21,020 nucleotides of DNA from Strongylocentrotus pallidus. Lineage: Eukaryota > Echinodermata > Echinoidea > Camarodonta > Strongylocentrotidae. This document shows, piece after piece, positions 18,001-21,020 of this stretch. A program made the position numbers and the translations under genes. The notes beneath the pieces were generated by a model that was not told the DNA's origin, ran no database searches, and saw only the letters and a list, made by a program, of their open reading frames with translations. How positions within the stretch are numbered: the first letter of the stretch is position 1; every line of letters begins with the position of its first letter. The stretch covers positions 24,150,021 to 24,171,040 of the forward strand of contig JARBES010000118.1 in assembly GCA_030265145.1 (NCBI GenBank), read 5' to 3'.

Positions 18001-21000
18001 AAAAACAAGATATGCAACAAAAATCTCAATTTGTATAGAAGACAAAAATTGTGAATAATTTCCTTCAATAAAGCTGACTGACAGATGTTATTGCTCATCT
18101 TCACTTGATATTAATTGAATGGAAGGGAAATATATAAATATTTTGTTTTGTTTTGTTAATGATGTACCTGTTGCAGTCCTAAAAAGGTACATGTACAGTG
18201 TATAAGCCCTAATCCTACACATCTGTATATTATTGGATACTATTATATCATCCTCATCCTCCAAACTGTCCTTTAATCTATTATAAAAACATCCCCCCCC
18301 CCCCAAAAAAAAAAAAAAAAAAAAAGCTGTTTGTAAATGCTTTCTTTGTATTTGCACTGGTTCTTGATACTAAGAAATAATCATGATTTGGAATCTCTTT
18401 CTTGCAGGCCTTCCTTTTCATTCAACCCTTCTTAAAGATATCAAATGCAAATTCTGTCTCAGTTCAATAGCTCAAATTAAAAGCATGTTGGAAATCAATC
18501 ATAACTTATCTGATGATCTTGCATATGATCTTTCTCAATATATTTCACAAAATATGCTGCACCCATGTTTCACGTCTTTATGCCATCTATTGGAACTTGC
18601 CATTTCATTTGAGAATTTATTTTTTTTTTTTAAACTGAGGTGTCACTTTTTCTCTTTCTATCTTTAAACATGGTTTTTACTCCTCTGTAAAGCATGGTGT
18701 ATGGAGAATATGGATTCATTGACCTTTTTTCCTGTTTCATTTTCCTTCATGGTTGCTTTTCCTTCTCATAACTAGGCAAACATGGAAGGGTTGGATGATT
18801 TTGTAAGTTTGCTGTGTGTTTTTTTCCTCCACTAACTTGTAGAGTTGCTTCAAATAATTGTGTCTGCACTAGCCCTGCTTCGCCCCTACATGTAGTCGTC
18901 TGATTTTTGCTCACAACACTTGCATCCATATATGTAGGAACTGAAGGTCAGGATTTCATAGAACTTTAGATCATTAATGTATGATTACTTTTGTCAGAGC
19001 TCAAAGTTGCAACAACCCATAGACCAAATGTCCACGAGAGAAAAATATTGGTCTCTGGTTCTTATCAGTCTTGCATTACTTCTTACATGTGCACAACATG
19101 GATTTCATGTTGATTGTCATCTAAAACATCAAGTAGATTTTGAATGCAATAGAATAATAAAAGGAAAAATAGTAAACTTGATATCATACGCCATCAATAT
19201 GTTCCTGACATTAGTATCCCGTAGCCAATGTTGTGTTAGCACAGTAAGTAGCACTGTTTTAGTTGTCCAAATGCAGTTAGAAATAAAGAAAGAACTCTAG
19301 CTTCCAAGTTTTCTAGATAATGCTAATGAAGGAAAAAAAGAAAAAAAAAATACACCTGTAGTTCTAGTCTGCTTTGCCATTTTGTTTGCACATTACTGTA
19401 GATATAGATATAGCACTAATTTAATGATACCTGTTTGTTTTGCAAAAGTGTTGAACTTTGGTATAAATTTGGAAATTTAGATTTCAACATTTTTGGGCCT
19501 TAAAATGTTTTCTGAGCTGAACTATGCATTTTCCTCAAAGAGAAGTCTTCATTCTTTTTCCTTTAAATAACGCCCTCTTTCCCCATTATTATTGATAGAT
19601 GAGAAGTTCATGCAATAGTATTGCCCTTGCAGGCTTGCACGTTTTGGAATTTAATAACAGTCAACCAGGTTAAAAATGTCTATAATGAAATTGATAGTGA
19701 AACGCGTGTTTGAGCATCATTTCAAACGAAAAACTCGATGTAGAGGCTATTAATTTGCAAAGATGTCCACCACTGGACACAAATCTGTTGCACTTGTTAC
19801 ATTGCCGTAGCAACATCACGATTACTGTTCGTTTTGTGTCGTAGTCGTTCTTTCTTGTAGCAGAACTATATATCAGCTTGTAGCACTTCTACCTCCTAGT
19901 CATAAATGAAGTTCTACAAATGTCATTCACATGGAAGTTTTGGCTCAGACCCAATCAGCTGTGTTTACATGTACATGTGCATATTTATGAATCTTCACGA
20001 CTGATGTGCCTTGCACCTTGCACCTGAATTTTTTTTTTTTTCCCATTCACTCTAAGATTTCTTTTGCAAACAAATATATTAGTAGATTTAACCGAAGACA
20101 ATACTTTACATTATGTTGAAGGACATATAATTGCTTAGAGTAGAGAGAGTTGTGTCTTTCACAGAATTAGAATGTTATTTTTTGTTTGACTGGACAAGTT
20201 GTACTTTAGAGCTAAAGTTTTAAGATGATTTATCTCAGTTTTATTATTTATTTCATACATGTACTCTTTCCCACTGTGAAGTATGTACAGTAGATCTAGT
20301 ATGCCCTAGGGTTAGAAAATACAGAAAACTGGTATAACTTGTTAACTTTTATGACATTATTATTTTTTCCCATTTTGTCTGCGTTGTTGTAGTTACCACA
20401 GCTGCTATGCGATTTTGATCTACATTTACCAAAAGATAATTTCCTGAGGCTGGTTTGTACACAATCCACAATTAGAGAGTTTTACGTCTCAACTCAGTTT
20501 GCTGTCCATTGATTAACATGAATTAATTCTGTTTGACTTCAAGGGACATATTCCCTGGTATGACTTCTAACTCAGAGTGTTTGTTTTTCTTCTCCAGTTT
20601 ACAGAATCTGCATTTGGTCACAATCATTTGATACTTTTGCACTATTTCTAATCTCATGCACTTTGTTGACATGTGGAGGTATAGCGCTCAATTAGGATAT
20701 TGGTATTCTGAAAGCTCACTTACATGTAAGTCCCCATTTCTAGTTGGCAGGAGGTGCGTTGCGCGTATGCCATGTTGCACGAATGTGATGTGTGCGCAGT
20801 AGTGAAAAGAAGAGTTTGCGTATTCTGGAAACACTGTTAGCACTCAAGTAACCCCAAAAACATTGAAGATCTCCTTTGTTCTTGAATGACACACCACTCT
20901 TTCATTGTATTTCTCACGTTATTGGCAAGACTTCCATTGAGCGATATAAAGTGAGCTTTCAGAATACCGATTTGGAGGTCTATTATTATTAGTGCTCAAT

Positions 21001-21020
21001 TAACCTGAGGACTTTATTAA
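14978..21020 (+). CDS. HID1: HID1 domain-containing protein, 5' part (exons 1-4), continues beyond window
   Basis: HID1 is a peripheral Golgi/trans-Golgi protein that supports dense-core vesicle biogenesis and regulated secretion, and attaches to membranes through N-myristoylation. Coding exons in view: 14978-15043, 16364-16513, 17661-17822 and 18776-18802, all phase 0 with GT-AG borders, giving 135 residues. The start MGSSDSKLNFRKAVVQLTTK is nearly identical to human HID1, and Gly2 is the expected myristoylation site. Exons 2 and 3 align closely too (DAFWDQFWAD, REESPSNLATLCYK, YIFEDPDWRGFFWSTLPG). The human protein is about 790 residues, so most of the gene lies to the right. No further exon with HID1 similarity (ARPLAESLLLAIADLLFCPDF expected next) was found before the window ends. 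Confidence 0.95.
15044..16363 (+). other. HID1: HID1 intron 1
   Basis: 1320 bp. It starts with a local repeat of short ctggtggtagtgcatggtagtg units (15140-15190) and contains the G16 tract and several T-rich stretches. No exon with HID1 similarity was found, which agrees with exons 1 and 2 being adjacent in the human protein. Confidence 0.6.
15333..15348 (+). repeat. G16 run and G-rich flank, HID1 intron 1
   Basis: Sixteen G residues, then aggcgggccgagggcgagcggggggaggg. Together they have enough G runs for a G-quadruplex on the HID1-sense strand about 290 bp into intron 1. Confidence 0.88.
16364..16513 (+). CDS. HID1: HID1 exon 2
   Basis: Acceptor ctatatatcacag, donor TACAAG|GTATAG, phase 0 on both sides. 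Residues 23-72 include GDDAFWDQFWADSVTSVTDV and IPAAEIRALREESPSNLATL, matching human HID1 at most positions. An inverted-repeat element begins 22 bp after the donor. Confidence 0.97.
16536..16693. mobile_element. MITE-like element bounded by GGGCCC in HID1 intron 2
   Basis: The left end GGGGCCCTGTTTCATCAA with TTTTATCAATAACAA has its inverted counterpart at the right end: reverse complement GGGCCCTAGCTGTGTTAT with TTTTATCAATAGCAA. About 158 bp, no coding capacity. It begins 22 bp past the exon 2 donor. Confidence 0.6.
17378..17620 (+). mobile_element. tRNA-derived SINE in HID1 intron 2
   Basis: A tRNA-like head (tgtggtgtagtggttcagtcactcgactctcaatc) carries an A-box-like motif and a perfect B box, GGTTCGAGTCC at 17428-17438. 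A tRNA-unrelated body follows (ggcaagacatcaatccacatttgccactctccacc, aaatgggtacctggcaactg), then an AT/TTA-rich tail. In the same orientation as HID1. Confidence 0.85.
17661..17822 (+). CDS. HID1: HID1 exon 3
   Basis: Acceptor tctcttcaag, donor CAATCG|GTGAGT, phase 0 on both sides. Residues 73-126: AVEKLVSAAESGC, VVLNAARLLTRILPYIFEDP, then DWRGFFWSTLPGQS. The strongly conserved EDPDWRGFFWS block is intact. A tRNA-derived SINE ends about 40 bp before the acceptor. Confidence 0.97.
18293..18325 (+). repeat. C12 followed by A21, HID1 intron 3
   Basis: A run of C directly joined to a run of A. Possibly the degraded tail of a retroposed element, but no body is recognisable upstream. Confidence 0.85.
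18776..18802 (+). CDS. HID1: HID1 exon 4: 27-nt microexon
   Basis: Acceptor ctcataactag, donor GATTTT|GTAAGT. It encodes nine residues (ANMEGLDDF) in phase 0 on both sides, compatible with exon 3 upstream. In human HID1 the matching place holds a variable Gly/Glu-rich linker (GAGRGGQGEEDDEHA) before ARPLAESLLL. An acidic, poorly conserved insert therefore fits. Support is splice signals, phase and position rather than strong homology. Confidence 0.55.
18803..20675 (+). other. HID1: HID1 intron 4, unassigned sequence
   Basis: AT-rich sequence without conserved coding blocks. A 107-codon plus-strand frame at 18977-19300 shows no family resemblance and lies in a low-complexity setting. The expected next HID1 residues (ARPLAESLLLAI) were not seen, so the intron seems to run past the window. 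Confidence 0.5.
20702..20968. mobile_element. Element with perfect 20-bp terminal inverted repeats in HID1 intron 4
   Basis: GGTATTCTGAAAGCTCACTT at 20702-20721 is exactly inverted at 20949-20968. The flanks share a direct repeat (ggaggt...gcgctcaatta at about 20676-20695, and ggaggt...gtgctcaatta at about 20974-20999). This may be part of a larger element or an unusual target duplication. Total about 267 bp, no reading frame. Confidence 0.65.

Noticed and set aside
18383-18667. 94-codon frame preceded by a good acceptor (tctttcttgcag)
   Set aside because: No HID1 similarity, and it lies between exon 3 and the better-supported microexon; at most a cryptic acceptor.
18977-19300. 107-codon plus-strand frame in HID1 intron 4
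   Set aside because: No recognisable domain and no phase-compatible splice borders leading to HID1 homology.
20395-20460. Open stretch after gttgttgtag reading LPQLLCDFDLHLPKDNF
   Set aside because: It looks exon-like after an acceptor but matches nothing in HID1 at the expected position, and no convincing donor follows.
1-21020. Bacterial-type systems, CRISPR arrays, rRNA, or retroviral/LTR elements
   Set aside because: No such signals were seen on either strand; the window is ordinary animal chromosome with two host genes and short non-coding repeats.

Overview
This is a eukaryotic window: AT-rich, with spliced genes, GT-AG introns, tRNA-derived SINEs and many short inverted-repeat elements. 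The style (introns of 0.4 to 1.3 kb, frequent short palindromes such as acatgtacatgt, tRNA SINEs ending in a gcgctatataa-type tail, TTAA-flanked MITE-like elements) suggests a marine invertebrate deuterostome, most likely an echinoderm such as a sea urchin. That placement is an inference. Two conserved animal genes lie head to head. || CYCLIN F (CCNF), minus strand, fills about 2.0-14.5 kb and appears complete. I could chain sixteen coding exons with canonical GT-AG junctions and matching phases. They total 2454 nt (817 codons plus stop), against 786 residues in human cyclin F. The model carries an F-box (residues about 46-90), a helical Sel1-like region, the N-terminal cyclin box with an intact MRYIL hydrophobic-patch motif, the C-terminal cyclin box and a low-complexity regulatory tail. 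|| HID1, plus strand, starts at 14978 and runs off the right edge. Four coding exons (135 residues) are visible, including an N-myristoylation start (MGSSDSK) and a 27-nt microexon. || The 457 bp between the two start codons looks like a shared promoter. On the CCNF-sense strand it holds a CCAAT box and then a GC motif spaced 4 bp from CTTGAA, matching the CDE/CHR layout of G2/M genes, plus a palindromic CRE (TGACGTCA). || LAYOUT: 1-1989, repeats downstream of CCNF; 1990-2764, CCNF 3'UTR; 2765-14520, CCNF coding exons and introns; 14521-14977, shared promoter; 14978-21020, HID1 exons 1-4 and introns. Introns contain SINEs (near 7.4, 9.6, 12.8 and 17.4 kb), inverted-repeat elements (near 6.0, 11.1, 16.6 and 20.8 kb), two tandem duplications flanking CCNF exon 9, and several long poly-C/poly-G runs. 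|| Cyclin F is the substrate-recognition subunit of an SCF ubiquitin ligase. HID1 is a peripheral trans-Golgi protein of the secretory-granule pathway. Nothing links them functionally beyond the shared promoter. I see no previously undescribed multi-gene system; the interesting points are in gene architecture and repeat placement.
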